62,690 bases of DNA from Chryseobacterium sp. MYb7 (GTDB taxonomy: Bacteria > Bacteroidota > Bacteroidia > Flavobacteriales > Weeksellaceae), in assembly GCF_002979455.1 (NCBI RefSeq), contig NZ_PCOU01000033.1:1-62690 (forward strand), read 5' to 3'. The translations under genes and the position numbers were made by a program. Under the pieces are notes generated by a model. That model was not told the DNA's origin. It searched no databases and saw only the letters and a list, made by a program, of their open reading frames with translations. This document shows positions 40,959 to 49,526 of the stretch, in pieces; position 1 is the first letter of the stretch, and each line of letters opens with the position of its first letter.

Positions 40959-42470
40959 TTATTTTACATCCTGCATTAATTTTTTCACGTACGGAGATAT
41001 CAAAATTAATACCACTCCGGCAATTACCGCATATAATCCCAATTGTTTATATCCATCAGTATAAGTGATCGATTCATCATAGTTGGTAGATCCTTTTTTT
41101 GCGGTAGCAAGACTGGCTCCGATAATCCCTGCTACATACTGTCCATAGGCTGAAGCGAGAAACCACATTCCCATCATCATTCCCTGAAGATTCTTTGTAG
41201 AAAGCTTGGTCATGATGGATAATCCGATAGGAGAGAGGCACAATTCCCCAAGGGTAATGATTAATAATGCCAGTGTGAAGAAATTCAGTGAAGTGATTCC
41301 TTGAAGATCTGCAAACAGACGGGTCGCAAATAAGACATAATACCCTAATCCTAAGAAAATAAATCCTAATCCGAATTTGATAATCGTGTTGGGTTCAATT
41401 TTTCTCTTGTTTAGCCAGATCCAAAGAAGTCCAATCAATGGAGCAAGGAAAATAATGAAGAAAGCTCCTCCTGAGTTATTCACCCCATTTGGGTCTAATC
41501 CTAAAAGGTCTTTGTTTAGATTTTTAGCCGCGAAAATACTTAAAGAACCTCCACTTTGTTCATAAATTCCCCAGAATATGATGGAGAATATAATGAAAAC
41601 TAAAGCTGCCCAAAGCTTTTTACGCTCTGAAGCTGTTACTTTAGACATTTCATAGAATAGATAGATTAAAGTTAATGGCCCAATTGTCCACATAAAATAA
41701 TCCGTATATTCTGTTTTAGCAACCATTGTCATAATGATCGGTACAAAAACCAATGACAAAATATAGACTCCATATTCTTTCCATTTTGGTATTGGTGCTG
41801 TTTTTTCTTCCGCCAGAGGATGTCCTGGCTGTAGCCCAATAGTACCCAATGTTCTTTGAGTAAATACAAAGTTAATTAAGCTTATTATCATAACAATTGA
41901 AGCCAGTCCAAATGCAATGTGCCATCTCATTTCTTCTGCAATCACATTACTCAGGAATTCTCCTTTACCGATGGCAATACACAAATAACCTCCTAATAAT
42001 GCCCCAAGATTAATTCCCGCATAGAAAAGTGAGAATCCTGCATCCGCTCTTGAATCATTAGGTTTATAAAGTTGACCTACCATAGATGAAATATTAGGTT
42101 TGAAGAAACCTGTCCCTACTACAGTGAATGCTATTCCTAAGAAAAAGAATTTGTGAGGATCTGTGGCAAGAATTAAACTTCCTACGATCATTAGAAGACC
42201 ACCCCAGAACAGGGATTTTCGGAATCCTAAAATTTTATCGGCAAAAAGACCTCCAACAAAAGTGAAGGCATATACGAAGGCCTGGGTTGCACCATATTGA
42301 AGGTTAGCTTCTTTTTCATGGAAGTTAAGCTGTGAGATCATAAAGAAAACCAGCATTCCACGCATTCCGTAGAAACAGAAACGTTCCCACATTTCAGAGA
42401 AAAACAGGCTCCAGATTTGTCTGGGATATTTTCCTTTGAAATTTTGTATTTCATCTAAAGTTAAGCTCAT
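40959..42470 (-). CDS. POT-family peptide transporter (copy 1)
   Basis: A 503-residue proton-coupled oligopeptide transporter of the MFS/POT family with 12-14 membrane segments. SLFFSEMWERFCFYGMRGML carries the ExxER motif, and the POT signature is TVVGTGFFKPNISSMVGQLY. It is one of three POT genes here. No promoter box lies between it and the broken YhcG gene 19 nt upstream, so its transcript may start farther up. Confidence 0.92.
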   Translation of the reverse strand: MSLTLDEIQNFKGKYPRQIWSLFFSEMWERFCFYGMRGMLVFFMISQLNFHEKEANLQYGATQAFVYAFTFVGGLFADKILGFRKSLFWGGLLMIVGSLILATDPHKFFFLGIAFTVVGTGFFKPNISSMVGQLYKPNDSRADAGFSLFYAGINLGALLGGYLCIAIGKGEFLSNVIAEEMRWHIAFGLASIVMIISLINFVFTQRTLGTIGLQPGHPLAEEKTAPIPKWKEYGVYILSLVFVPIIMTMVAKTEYTDYFMWTIGPLTLIYLFYEMSKVTASERKKLWAALVFIIFSIIFWGIYEQSGGSLSIFAAKNLNKDLLGLDPNGVNNSGGAFFIIFLAPLIGLLWIWLNKRKIEPNTIIKFGLGFIFLGLGYYVLFATRLFADLQGITSLNFFTLALLIITLGELCLSPIGLSIMTKLSTKNLQGMMMGMWFLASAYGQYVAGIIGASLATAKKGSTNYDESITYTDGYKQLGLYAVIAGVVLILISPYVKKLMQDVK

Positions 42471-42489
42471 AATGATATATGATTAAGTT

Positions 42490-42953
42490 CTAATTAGGGT
42501 TTTTATTTTCCTGATCCAGTTCAAAACGAATTCTATCCTGATCAATAATTTGTTTTAATTCTTCTTCTTTTGGGAGGTACAGCAGGTATTTGCTGGCAAA
42601 TAAATTGTTTTGATCATTTTGAGTTGGAAAAATATGTAATAAGTCCAACTCAATATGTGACGCAATGCGTCACATATTGGAAATGCATGATAAAATGAAT
42701 GCCTATTTCTTAAGTTACTTTCATCAAAACCTTTTCCAAATTCCAAAGTGAGTTTTTCAGAAAGCTTTTTCAGTGTATACTTTCCATATTCTGCGCGTTC
42801 TTTTCCCTGTTGTTCATCTTCAACAATAAGTTTTCCAATTTCCCAGTAGGTAAGCAGTAGCGTAGAATTCGCTATTCGAAAAACCTTTTCGCGCGACTGT
42901 CTAATGATTTCCTTTACGGATTGGAATAAAGAATCTTCGGAGATTTCCATCAT
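42490..42953 (-). pseudogene. broken YhcG/DUF1016 nuclease gene
   Basis: The N-terminal part (from ATG 42953) is a good DUF1016 start: LTYWEIGKLIVEDEQQGKER, LSEKLTLEFGKGFDESNLR, FPICDALRHILSWTYY. It then joins, in another frame, the typical family C-terminus DQNNLFASKYLLYLPKEEEL, which runs to a stop at 42490. Family members are about 350 residues, so roughly 200 internal residues, including most of the PD-(D/E)XK core, are missing. The remaining 132-codon frame ends in an unrelated tail. A 29-bp palindrome (42651-42679) lies in the DALRH coding part. It separates two POT genes. Confidence 0.8.
42651..42679. repeat. 29-bp palindrome in the YhcG remnant
   Basis: CAATATGTGACGC-AAT-GCGTCACATATTG: 13-bp perfect arms with a 3-nt centre. 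It is in the reading frame of the remnant at the conserved CDALRHIL segment. Confidence 0.7.
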
Positions 42954-42965
42954 ACGAAAATAAAA

Positions 42966-42991
42966 AAAACCTCTGACTTGGCAGAGGTTTT
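42966..42991 (-). terminator. terminator of POT copy 2
   Basis: AAAACCTCTG (42966-42975) pairs with CAGAGGTTTT (42982-42991), with a T-run on the minus strand. It lies 20 nt past the POT stop. Confidence 0.85.
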
Positions 42992-43011
42992 ATTATATTT
43001 TGTTGATACAA

Positions 43012-44766
43012 TTAGTTTACACCGTGCATCATTTTCTTTAAGATCGGTGAAATTAAACCTAAAATCACAGAAGCAATACCACAAAGAACTACGAATACCA
43101 TGAAGAATTCGAATAGATTGTGAATTTCAAATCCTACAAAAGTAGGGTTGTGTAACGGAAGCTGGGCTTTATCGAAAGCGGCTATCTGATCAGCTGTCAA
43201 GGTCACTTTTTTATCCAAAACATCCTGTAAGTTAACTCCCAATTCTTCAGCTTTCTTGAATTTATCACCTGTTGCAGGGATAAGCGCTCCTAATGAACCT
43301 GCCAATGCATAACCAGCAGCATTAGAAATGAAGAAAACACCATATAGTAATGAAGCAAATCTTTTTGGAGCAAGTTTACCTACCAATGATAAACCAATTG
43401 GAGAAAGGCAAAGCTCACCACAAGTCTGGATGAAATATAGTAACATTAACCATTTGATGGCTAATAATCCTGAGTTTCCAAGATCTTTTACATTGTGTGC
43501 AATGATGAAATAAGAAAGAGCAATTAATGCTAGTCCCATTGCTTGTTTGAACGGAGATACCGGTTCTTTTCCTTTAGCTCTTAACTTGTCCCAGCATAAA
43601 CTGAAAGGAACCGCTAGAAGAACTACAAAAATACCGTTGAAGATCTGAACCATTGAAGGAGGCATATTCCATCCGAAAATATTTCTGTCTGTCTGGTTAT
43701 CTGCAATAAATGTTAAGGAAGATCCCGCTTGTTCAAATGCAGCCCAGAAGAAAATAATAAAGAAAGATACAATATAGATTACCCAGATTCTCTGTCTTTC
43801 TACTTTATTTTCTGCAGAAGACATGATTAAGAAGGCAAGAGCAATACCAGCTGAATAAATGAATGGATAAATGATTCCTTTGATCAGTTGTCCCATTTCT
43901 ACGGAATTGAATCCAAACTCACCTACAAGAAGGTATCTGAAAACAAAGAATAAAACAACAAATATTCCTCCTGTAATTCCTAAAGCCTGACCTGAAAATT
44001 TAGCAGTTTGTGTTTCTCCTTCTTCAAAGTCAGCACTTGTATTATTTTTCGGTAACCCTCCGATAGGTCTTCCTTCCGGAGTTACTACATATTTGTTTTT
44101 AAGGATAAAGAATGTTACAGTTCCGATTACCATTGCAATAGAAGCTGCTAAGAATCCCCATTTGAAAGCAAAGATATCTCTTACTCCAGTTGTTGCATCT
44201 TTTACGTCTCCTACGTATGGACAGATAAACTGGCCTAAGAATGCTCCGATGTTGATCCCCATATAGAAAATGGTAAAAGCAGAATCTAGTTTAGACTTTT
44301 CCTGCTTAGGATAAAGGCTTCCTACCATTGAGGAAATATTCGGTTTGAAGAATCCGTTACCAAAAATAATAACGAATAATGCCAGCCACATGATCATTTT
44401 GGAACTACCCAAATCTGCGGAGAAGGTAGAAGCACTGATGAATAATAAGAACTGGCCAATAGCCATTAATGATCCACCAATGATGATGGCAAATCTGTTT
44501 CCTATATATTTATCAGCAATAAATCCTCCCAAAAGAGGTGTTAAATAACATAAAGCTAGAAATCCACCATAGATGATCGCAGCATCAGCTTCTTTTATTA
44601 ATAAGGAATTTACCATGAAGAGCGTCAAAAGAGCTCTCATTCCATAAAAGTTGAAACGCTCCCACATTTCTGTTCCGAAAAGAACCCATAATCCTTTAGG
44701 ATGCCTGGAATTCTTATTCTCTACAAATTCATCCGGTTTCGGACTCAATGCTTCAATATTATCCAT
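43012..44766 (-). CDS. POT-family peptide transporter (copy 2)
   Basis: A 584-residue POT transporter. GTEMWERFNFYGMRALLTLF carries ExxER, and FGNGFFKPNISSMVGSLYPK is the family signature. It is longer than copy 1 because of an extra loop near residue 500-540 (LGVNLQDVLDKKVTLTADQ). It has its own promoter (44795-44824) and terminator, so it is a single transcription unit. Confidence 0.92.
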   Translation of the reverse strand: MDNIEALSPKPDEFVENKNSRHPKGLWVLFGTEMWERFNFYGMRALLTLFMVNSLLIKEADAAIIYGGFLALCYLTPLLGGFIADKYIGNRFAIIIGGSLMAIGQFLLFISASTFSADLGSSKMIMWLALFVIIFGNGFFKPNISSMVGSLYPKQEKSKLDSAFTIFYMGINIGAFLGQFICPYVGDVKDATTGVRDIFAFKWGFLAASIAMVIGTVTFFILKNKYVVTPEGRPIGGLPKNNTSADFEEGETQTAKFSGQALGITGGIFVVLFFVFRYLLVGEFGFNSVEMGQLIKGIIYPFIYSAGIALAFLIMSSAENKVERQRIWVIYIVSFFIIFFWAAFEQAGSSLTFIADNQTDRNIFGWNMPPSMVQIFNGIFVVLLAVPFSLCWDKLRAKGKEPVSPFKQAMGLALIALSYFIIAHNVKDLGNSGLLAIKWLMLLYFIQTCGELCLSPIGLSLVGKLAPKRFASLLYGVFFISNAAGYALAGSLGALIPATGDKFKKAEELGVNLQDVLDKKVTLTADQIAAFDKAQLPLHNPTFVGFEIHNLFEFFMVFVVLCGIASVILGLISPILKKMMHGVN

Positions 44767-44794
44767 TTCTATTGTTAATTTTTGTTAAGACTGA

Positions 44795-44824
44795 CAAATA
44801 TAGTTTATTTTGGGTTTTTGGCAA
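44795..44824 (-). promoter_or_regulatory. promoter of POT copy 2
   Basis: On the minus strand TTG (44822-44824), a 19-nt spacer and TATATTTG (44795-44802) make a full consensus, 28 nt before ATG 44766. Confidence 0.75.
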
Positions 44825-44846
44825 GGTTTTAATTTTATTTTTAAAT

Positions 44847-44875
44847 AAAAAAGCTGCGGAACTATTCCGCAGCTT
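44847..44875 (-). terminator. terminator of POT copy 3
   Basis: AAGCTGCGGAA (44851-44861) pairs with TTCCGCAGCTT (44865-44875), then a T-run on the minus strand. Confidence 0.88.
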
Positions 44876-44898
44876 GCTAATCGTTATAATATCAAGGA

Positions 44899-46554
44899 TT
44901 AATGTCCTTTTTCTTTCATGATTTTGTTCAGTCTTTTTAACATAGAAAGACCTAAAAGTGTAGCAAATATTAACAAAGCGAAGTTCACCAGGAAATAATT
45001 TGTCTTGTTTTCGTAGTTATACCATGTACTTGCAAGGATTCCCGAAAGCTTATTTCCAACAGAATTGGCCAGGAAGAAACCTCCCATCATCAATGCTGTA
45101 ATCCTTGCAGGAGAAAGTTTGGATACAAAGGAAAGTCCCATAGGAGACAGACATAGTTCACCGATAGTAATTACTCCATAACTGGCTACCAGCCATAATG
45201 GAGATACTTTCACAGCTCCGTTATCTCCGGCCATTACAGCTAAAACCATCACCAGACAGGAAAGTCCGGAAATGAATAATCCTAAGACAATTTTTGTAGG
45301 TGTCAGCGGTTCTTTGCCTTTTCTTCTCAATAACGCCCAGAATCCTACAATAACAGGAGTAAGAGCAATTACCCAGAACGGGTTGATAGACTGGAATAAT
45401 TCCGTATTGTACAGGTAGACTTTATTTTCAGGGTTTTTCTCAAGGGCAGCACGCTGCTCAGGTGAAATGTTTTTAAAATAAACATCTTTCCCCATTTCTT
45501 TCTTCGTTTCCCCGTTATCATCTTTTTGAGAACGGAACTGATTATCATAAACAGGTGTTTCTTTGTCTTCATAGCTTTTTCCGTCCACCATATAAATTCC
45601 TTCCAATGGTTTTTCAAGAGAAGCAGGAACACTTCTGTCTGTATAATAATTGGCCCATCTTGTCAAAGCTGTTCCGTTTTGTTTGAAAACAGCCCAGAAG
45701 AACATACTGATCAGGAATACGGATAATAAAGCTCCTATCGATGCTTTTTCATTAGGTTTAGCTTTAAAGTAAAGAGAGGCATAAAAGTAAATTACAGGAA
45801 CACATGCAAAAATAAAAGCATCCGTACTATCGCTTCCGAAGATATTATTAGGAATAAACCAACCTATGGCTCCTGCAACAATAGCTGGTACAAATACTTT
45901 CAGCATAATTTCTGAAAGCTTTGTATCTCCTTCCTGTACTGGTTTCATCTGTGCAGCATGAATGTAATGCTTTCTACCGATCGTAAAAATAACCATCCCG
46001 ATCAACATTCCAACTCCGGCAGTGATAAAAGCCTCACCCCAGCCGAATTTATTACGCATGAAAGCGGCAATAATGTTACAGATAAATGCTCCGATATTGA
46101 TTCCCATATAGAAAATATTATATCCGGAGTCTTTATTGGCCTTATAAGGTTCCTCAGAATAAAGGTTTCCTAATAAGGTTGAAATAGTAGGTTTAAAGAA
46201 ACCATTTCCTATTATAATTAATGCTAAAGAGGCATAAAATAATGGTAAATCTTTAAAAACACCCATTCCTATATATCCCGCAGCCATTAAAAAACCACCC
46301 AGATAAATAGATTTAATATATCCCAACACTCTGTCTGCCAGGAATCCTCCAATGAAAGGGGTCAGATAAGTTAAGGCAATGTAAGTTCCGAAAATATCAT
46401 CAGCAGTTTTGTCTGGCAGTCCAAGCCCTCCCTTCATACCAGTAGGCTCAATAACATACAGAACAAAGATTCCAAGAATCAGGTAGTACCCGAAACGCTC
46501 CCACATTTCTGTAAAAAAGAGAAAGGGCAGCCCTTTAGGATGTTTAGTCTTCAT
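44899..46554 (-). CDS. POT-family peptide transporter (copy 3)
   Basis: A 551-residue POT transporter: LFFTEMWERFGYYLILGIFV and IIIGNGFFKPTISTLLGNLY are the signatures. A loop of about 90 residues (320-400, including the FKNISPEQRAALEKNPENK stretch) is inserted between membrane segments and is absent from copies 1 and 2. The ATG at 46554 is chosen because the longer frame begins with a TTG inside the promoter box (46576-46583). Confidence 0.92.
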   Translation of the reverse strand: MKTKHPKGLPFLFFTEMWERFGYYLILGIFVLYVIEPTGMKGGLGLPDKTADDIFGTYIALTYLTPFIGGFLADRVLGYIKSIYLGGFLMAAGYIGMGVFKDLPLFYASLALIIIGNGFFKPTISTLLGNLYSEEPYKANKDSGYNIFYMGINIGAFICNIIAAFMRNKFGWGEAFITAGVGMLIGMVIFTIGRKHYIHAAQMKPVQEGDTKLSEIMLKVFVPAIVAGAIGWFIPNNIFGSDSTDAFIFACVPVIYFYASLYFKAKPNEKASIGALLSVFLISMFFWAVFKQNGTALTRWANYYTDRSVPASLEKPLEGIYMVDGKSYEDKETPVYDNQFRSQKDDNGETKKEMGKDVYFKNISPEQRAALEKNPENKVYLYNTELFQSINPFWVIALTPVIVGFWALLRRKGKEPLTPTKIVLGLFISGLSCLVMVLAVMAGDNGAVKVSPLWLVASYGVITIGELCLSPMGLSFVSKLSPARITALMMGGFFLANSVGNKLSGILASTWYNYENKTNYFLVNFALLIFATLLGLSMLKRLNKIMKEKGH

Positions 46555-46575
46555 ATATTCAATTTTCAAATTTCC

Positions 46576-46583
46576 CAAAAATA
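46576..46583 (-). promoter_or_regulatory. promoter box of POT copy 3
   Basis: TATTTTTG on the minus strand, a perfect TAnnTTTG box 21 nt before ATG 46554. Confidence 0.55.
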
Positions 46584-46705
46584 GGTTTTTAATTTCAATT
46601 GATAAAATAAATAATATAGACGTATATGATTAATGAAATGAATAGGAAATATGAATGTGCGTAACTGTTTTCTATATATAAAAATCTGTACACATCCGGC
46701 AATTT

Positions 46706-46772
46706 AAAGGAAAGTCAAAACGCAAAAAATATACATATGTATTTCCTTTCATAGTGATATTTGTTTTCTACT
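46706..46772 (+). promoter_or_regulatory. possible control region of the GG-peptide operon
   Basis: An 8-bp inverted repeat (AAAGGAAA 46706-46713, TTTCCTTT 46742-46749) surrounds the palindrome ATACATATGTAT (46731-46742). TACTTTCG, a 7-of-8 match to the promoter box, follows at about 46768-46775. The 260-bp gap shows no other gene. Confidence 0.35.
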
Positions 46773-46814
46773 TTCGTCAATGTCAATAGTGGCATATCAT
46801 TAAAAAACATTTTT

Positions 46815-46997
46815 ATGAAAAAACTTGATTTAAAAAAGATGAAAGGAATTTTATCCAGAGATGAGCAAAGAAAAATTAAAGGAGGAATGGTCGCTCCTAG
46901 TGAAGGCGTAGGATGTGGATGTACGAATGCAGCTTGTGCCAACACGCATAATGGAAATGGTGATTCTTATTGCAATGGTACTTTTTGTTGTGGATAA
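46815..46997 (+). CDS. GG-leader cysteine-rich bacteriocin-like peptide
   Basis: A 60-residue precursor. Residues 1-24 are a charged leader (MKKLDLKKMKGILSRDEQ) ending in KIKGG, the double-glycine site cleaved by C39 peptidases of ABC exporters. The predicted 36-residue core has six cysteines (34, 36, 41, 53, 58, 59) with many Gly and Asn, and ends in CCG. It lacks the Ser/Thr density of lanthipeptides. The even number of cysteines and the VKOR/thioredoxin enzyme encoded next suggest three disulfides (inference). The longer open frame from 46761 has no leader logic. No C39 exporter is in the window, so cleavage and export must be supplied elsewhere. Bacteriocin, signal or other role is undecided. 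Confidence 0.85.
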   Translation: MKKLDLKKMKGILSRDEQRKIKGGMVAPSEGVGCGCTNAACANTHNGNGDSYCNGTFCCG

Positions 46998-47017
46998 TTG
47001 GTATAAATCTTTTAAAA

Positions 47018-47046
47018 TGGCAACAGGAAACTGTTGCTATTTTTTT
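47018..47046 (+). terminator. terminator between the peptide and VKOR genes
   Basis: GCAACAG (47020-47026), tetraloop GAAA, CTGTTGC (47031-47037), then TATTTTTTT. It lies between the precursor and the next gene on the same strand, so it should give much precursor message and some read-through. Confidence 0.8.
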
Positions 47047-47069
47047 GAAATGTAAAAAGAGATATTAAA

Positions 47070-48632
47070 ATGACACGCAAAAGTTATACGGCTGTTATCA
47101 ATTATCTGGATGATCATAAAATATATATTGATAAGGATGAGTTTGAACTTCAACTGGAAGGGCATCCGGATTTCCCAAGCCTTCTGGCATTTTCTGATGC
47201 TTTAAACTTTTTCAATATTGAAAATTACAGTTACAGAATTGACAATGATGAAAAAGATATTTTACCTGAGGATTTTTTGGCTTTAGTAGAAGGAGAGCTA
47301 ACTGTTGTAAACAATAGAAATAATAAAATAACAGTTAATGGTTCTCCAACGGAAAATTTTTTTTCAGAATGGGAAAATATAATACTGGTTGTAGATCCAT
47401 CTGAAGAGCAGCTCCACACAAAATCAAAATTTCAGTATGCCTCTGTTAATTGGGGAATTGTAGTTTTGTTATTTCTGTTTCTTTTCGGATATGATTCCTC
47501 TAATCTGGTTTTGAAATTAATCTTTGCAGCTACTGGTCTTATCGGATTTATCTTTGCCTATGAAGCTTACAAAAAAACTCATGGAAAAGGAACATTCATA
47601 CCGGTGGGAGTATGCAAAAGTGATTATCTGAATACAGATTGTGACCTGGTTTTTAATTCAAAAAAATGGAAAGTTTTTAATAAGATAGATTTATCTGAGA
47701 TTTCACTTCTGTTTTTTACCAGTCAATTAGTATGTTTTATTGTATTGAGTCTGATAAAAAATATTGAATTCTTTTTTGAGGTCTATCGGTATGGGTTATT
47801 TGCATTCATACCCGTAGCTCTCTTATCATTATTCTACCAGATGTTTGTGGTTAAAAAATATTGCCCTGTCTGTCTGGTAATCATAGCTTCTGTTTGTATT
47901 CAGTTGATCGCATCTAATCTTATTTTCTTTAGAAATAAACCAATTGAGAGCAGTGCTGTAGCCTTATTTATCATTGGCTGTTTCGGTACACTCATCGTTT
48001 TGTTGAACCTTCGAGCAAAAAATAAAAATGCACAGAAAGATGAAAATACCCTTAAAAGAAATTTAAAATTCAGAAGAAATTATCAGTTTTTCAAAAATAA
48101 TTTGTCTTTGCAGAAAAGGTTGACAAATAAAGATTTTTCAAGCGCTTTTGTATTTGGAAATGAAAATGCAGATCAAACTTTGACCTTTGTTACGAATCCT
48201 TTTTGTAAGCATTGTAAAGAATTTTATCCTGTTTTTCTGAAGCTGGTCAGGAAGTACTCTGATGAACTGAGAATTAATATTTTCTTTGATGTAGACCTTA
48301 GCAGAGATGATTTGGATAACAGAATGGTTCATATAAATCTCACTAATATTTATATCAATAGCGAAAATAAAATAGAATTTCTGGAAGCGCTAAACGGTTG
48401 GTATGATGTTCAAGGGTATAGTGAAAACAAAAATGGATGGTATAAAAAATATTCTAAATATTTTGGAAGTTCAGAGAATGCGCTTGCTGTATTAAAAGGA
48501 CACGAAAAGTGGGTAAGCAGCAATAGTGTGCATTTTACGCCTAATATCTTTATGAATGATATGGAATATCCGATTCAGTATGAGAGAGCAGATCTGGAGT
48601 TCTTTATCCCTGAATTTTTATCTGAAAATTAA
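47070..48632 (+). CDS. C39-like / VKOR / thioredoxin fusion protein
   Basis: A 520-residue membrane protein with three parts. Residues 1-115 resemble a peptidase C39 domain (LEGHPDFPSLLAFSDALNFF), but contain no cysteine, so it cannot be a C39 protease and may bind leader peptide. Residues 120-312 are a VKOR domain with membrane segments, loop cysteines 182 and 191 and active-site CPVC (265-268). Residues 345-515 are a thioredoxin-like domain with CKHC (379-382) and a cis-Pro in FTPNIF. VKOR enzymes pass electrons from thioredoxin-like partners to quinone to form disulfides. It is 72 nt after the GG peptide and 7 nt before the GLPGLI gene, so disulfide maturation of the peptide is the likely job. 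Confidence 0.88.
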   Translation: MTRKSYTAVINYLDDHKIYIDKDEFELQLEGHPDFPSLLAFSDALNFFNIENYSYRIDNDEKDILPEDFLALVEGELTVVNNRNNKITVNGSPTENFFSEWENIILVVDPSEEQLHTKSKFQYASVNWGIVVLLFLFLFGYDSSNLVLKLIFAATGLIGFIFAYEAYKKTHGKGTFIPVGVCKSDYLNTDCDLVFNSKKWKVFNKIDLSEISLLFFTSQLVCFIVLSLIKNIEFFFEVYRYGLFAFIPVALLSLFYQMFVVKKYCPVCLVIIASVCIQLIASNLIFFRNKPIESSAVALFIIGCFGTLIVLLNLRAKNKNAQKDENTLKRNLKFRRNYQFFKNNLSLQKRLTNKDFSSAFVFGNENADQTLTFVTNPFCKHCKEFYPVFLKLVRKYSDELRINIFFDVDLSRDDLDNRMVHINLTNIYINSENKIEFLEALNGWYDVQGYSENKNGWYKKYSKYFGSSENALAVLKGHEKWVSSNSVHFTPNIFMNDMEYPIQYERADLEFFIPEFLSEN

Positions 48633-48639
48633 ATTAATT

Positions 48640-49458
48640 ATGAAAAATTTATTATTTCTATTTCTGGGAACATGCATGATGTTTTCTCAAAACAACAGGT
48701 TTATCTATGAGGTGAAATACAAGAAAGATTCAACCTTAAAAGATATTACTAAAGAAAATTACTATCTGGACATCACAAAACGAGATATAACCTATTATAA
48801 CAGGTTGTATTATATTAGGGATTCTGTGTTTACCATTACCGGACAATCTCCAATTAACAGACTGACCTCTTTTCTCATCAAAAAAAAGAATAATTTATCC
48901 TATCAAAACTATGAATATATTGGTGATGTGAACTTCTATAAAATTAACGGAAAAGCAGAACAGAGTTGGAAAATTTCAGATAGTATCAAAACATTTGAAG
49001 GTTATCACGTTCAAAGAGCTGTAACGGAGTTTGGTGGAAGAAGTTGGATTGCTTGGTTTTCCAAAGATATCCCAATTTCTTACGGACCCTATAAATTCAA
49101 TGGTTTACCCGGATTGATTATGGAGCTCTATGATACAAAAAAAGATTATTACTTTAAAGTCATCAAAACTGAAAAAATTCCGGAAGGTTATCAGCATATT
49201 TCACTAGAAAGTTTTACCTCCAGAGCTATTCCTGTTAATGAGAAAGAACTGAATAAATTGAAATTAGATCTTTATTCCAATCCTTTTAAATATGTTTTGA
49301 ATGGAAATCTTACAATTCCTGAAGGAAAAAAGTTGCTGCTTGATGACGGAACTGTTCTTTCCAAAGAGCAGCTGAAGCCTGCAGAAGCCAACGAAAGAAA
49401 AAAAATAAAAGGCTTTAATAATCCTATAGAACTGGATAAAGCTGTAAAATATCCTTGA
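48640..49458 (+). CDS. GLPGLI-family protein
   Basis: A 272-residue secreted protein with a signal peptide (MKNLLFLFLGTCMMFSQ) that sets the ATG at 48640. The family name motif is present: YKFNGLPGLIMELYD, after a WIAWFSKDIPISYGP strand. GLPGLI proteins occur widely in Bacteroidota and have no known biochemical role; many lie beside TonB-dependent receptors, which is not the case here. It starts 7 nt after the VKOR fusion and shares its transcript, so it may be a surface receptor, immunity or maturation partner for the peptide (inference). Confidence 0.9.
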   Translation: MKNLLFLFLGTCMMFSQNNRFIYEVKYKKDSTLKDITKENYYLDITKRDITYYNRLYYIRDSVFTITGQSPINRLTSFLIKKKNNLSYQNYEYIGDVNFYKINGKAEQSWKISDSIKTFEGYHVQRAVTEFGGRSWIAWFSKDIPISYGPYKFNGLPGLIMELYDTKKDYYFKVIKTEKIPEGYQHISLESFTSRAIPVNEKELNKLKLDLYSNPFKYVLNGNLTIPEGKKLLLDDGTVLSKEQLKPAEANERKKIKGFNNPIELDKAVKYP

Positions 49459-49472
49459 TAAATATGCTATTA

Positions 49473-49505
49473 AAAATCCCTTTCAGAACTTCTGAAAGGG
49501 ATTTT
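49473..49505. terminator. bidirectional terminator after the GLPGLI gene
   Basis: A 16-bp perfect stem (49473-49488 with 49490-49505) around a single C. It separates the convergent GLPGLI and S9 peptidase genes. Confidence 0.88.
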
Positions 49506-49526
49506 GTTAGGTGTAAATTTGATATT

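Noticed and set aside
46651..46707. 18-codon ORF upstream of the GG peptide as a second precursor
   Set aside because: No leader, no GG site and no conserved spacing.
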